This document shows positions 63,578-64,000 of a stretch of 64,000 nucleotides of DNA, one piece after another (position 1 is the stretch's first letter; every line of letters starts with the position of its first letter). The stretch lies in NCBI GenBank assembly GCA_023333565.1, contig JAJKFH010000209.1:103501-167500 (forward strand). The letters are read 5' to 3'. Below the pieces are notes generated by a model. That model was not told the DNA's origin and ran no database searches. It was given only the letters and a program-made list of their open reading frames with translations. The stretch comes from Puffinus mauretanicus (Eukaryota; Chordata; Aves; Procellariiformes; Procellariidae). Both the position numbers and the translations under genes were made by a program.

Positions 63578-64000
63578 CTTGAGTTTCATATTTAGGAAAA
63601 AAAGAAAGGGTATTCAGTTACCGTATCAGCTACTTTTTTTTTTTTACAAAAAAAAATGATGACTAAGAAGTTGGTGCAGTTGCAGCAGTTTTTTGACTAT
63701 CTTTCTGTTCTGAAACATACTGTTTTAGAGACCAGGGCCGAAATGATAGCTTTACAGAAATCGAGGGAAATCTTGTTGACTTCAAGGAAGCCAACATTTC
63801 ATCCTATGCATCTAAAATAACCCCAAAAATATATGGAGCTATGTGTTATAAGCCCTTTAAAAAAACCCCCAAAACACTGAAGTTAAATGACCATTCTGAA
63901 AACATTTATATGCATTAGTTAAGTAGCTCCTTGACTCCTACTGCCTTATTTACACTGCCTGTAGTTATAGCTGTTTCCAGAATGAGTTCTTGAGCATTTA

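Larger units (their letters stand above)
55256..64000. other. Non-coding stretch with a few exon-like and enhancer-like patches
   Basis: No gene is supported. Named contents are the A/CAAA tract at 56112-56210, a 20-bp tandem duplication at 56620-56659, an RFX-like X-box at 59092, an 11-bp-arm hairpin at 59839-59862, a candidate exon at 62176-62265 and a signal-peptide-like frame at 63377. All other open frames are short and without context. Confidence 0.5.

Noticed and set aside
1..64000. CRISPR arrays, operons, tRNA or rRNA genes, phage or plasmid modules
   Set aside because: No regularly spaced direct repeats, no tRNA B-box (GGTTCGA-type) and no bacterial gene structure. The repeats identify the DNA as avian nuclear.

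Overview
The window looks like about 64 kb of non-coding avian nuclear DNA. It is AT-rich and CpG-poor. It carries CR1 LINE remnants with the avian 3'-terminal ATTCTATG-type repeats and a solo LTR of the type common in bird genomes. No bacterial or viral gene organisation is visible: no operons, no ribosome-binding sites, no RNA genes. The species cannot be named from this sequence. No CpG island, core promoter or confident protein-coding gene was found, so the window is either a gene desert or the inside of a very long intron.

Layout: 1-7.4 kb is AT-rich non-coding DNA with a POU-octamer/TAAT patch near 2.19 kb. A minus-strand CR1 3' end lies at 7.41-7.75 kb. From 7.75 to 26.8 kb there is more non-coding DNA with simple repeats (A27 at 13.38 kb, a TTTGG repeat at 17.98 kb) and two exon-like segments, one at 10.69-10.91 kb (plus) and one at 12.14-12.24 kb (minus). 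A plus-strand CR1 3' end lies at 26.82-27.08 kb and an old minus-strand CR1 piece at 34.90-35.11 kb.

At 36.73-37.25 kb is a 523-bp solo LTR bounded by a perfect CCCAT target-site duplication. A CRE palindrome lies inside the LTR and a second lies just outside it. At 39.0-39.4 kb there is a dense cluster of AT-rich inverted repeats with TAATTA homeodomain cores. At 42.3-42.7 kb I recognise a decayed hAT-type (BED zinc finger) transposase N-terminus. Near 49.6 kb is a 26-bp perfect palindrome, next to a segment with more CpGs and a strong splice acceptor. Two long, ancient CR1 copies of different lineages lie head-to-tail at 51.2-52.3 and 53.3-54.3 kb, and a short CR1 3' scrap lies at 55.2 kb. 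The last 9 kb is non-coding with a few exon-like or enhancer-like patches (56.6, 59.1, 62.2 and 63.4 kb).

I did not find a new multi-gene system. The best leads are the hAT relic, the hairpin cluster at 39 kb, the 26-bp palindrome, the paired CREs at the LTR boundary, and the phase-0 exon-like segment on the minus strand at 12.1-12.2 kb.
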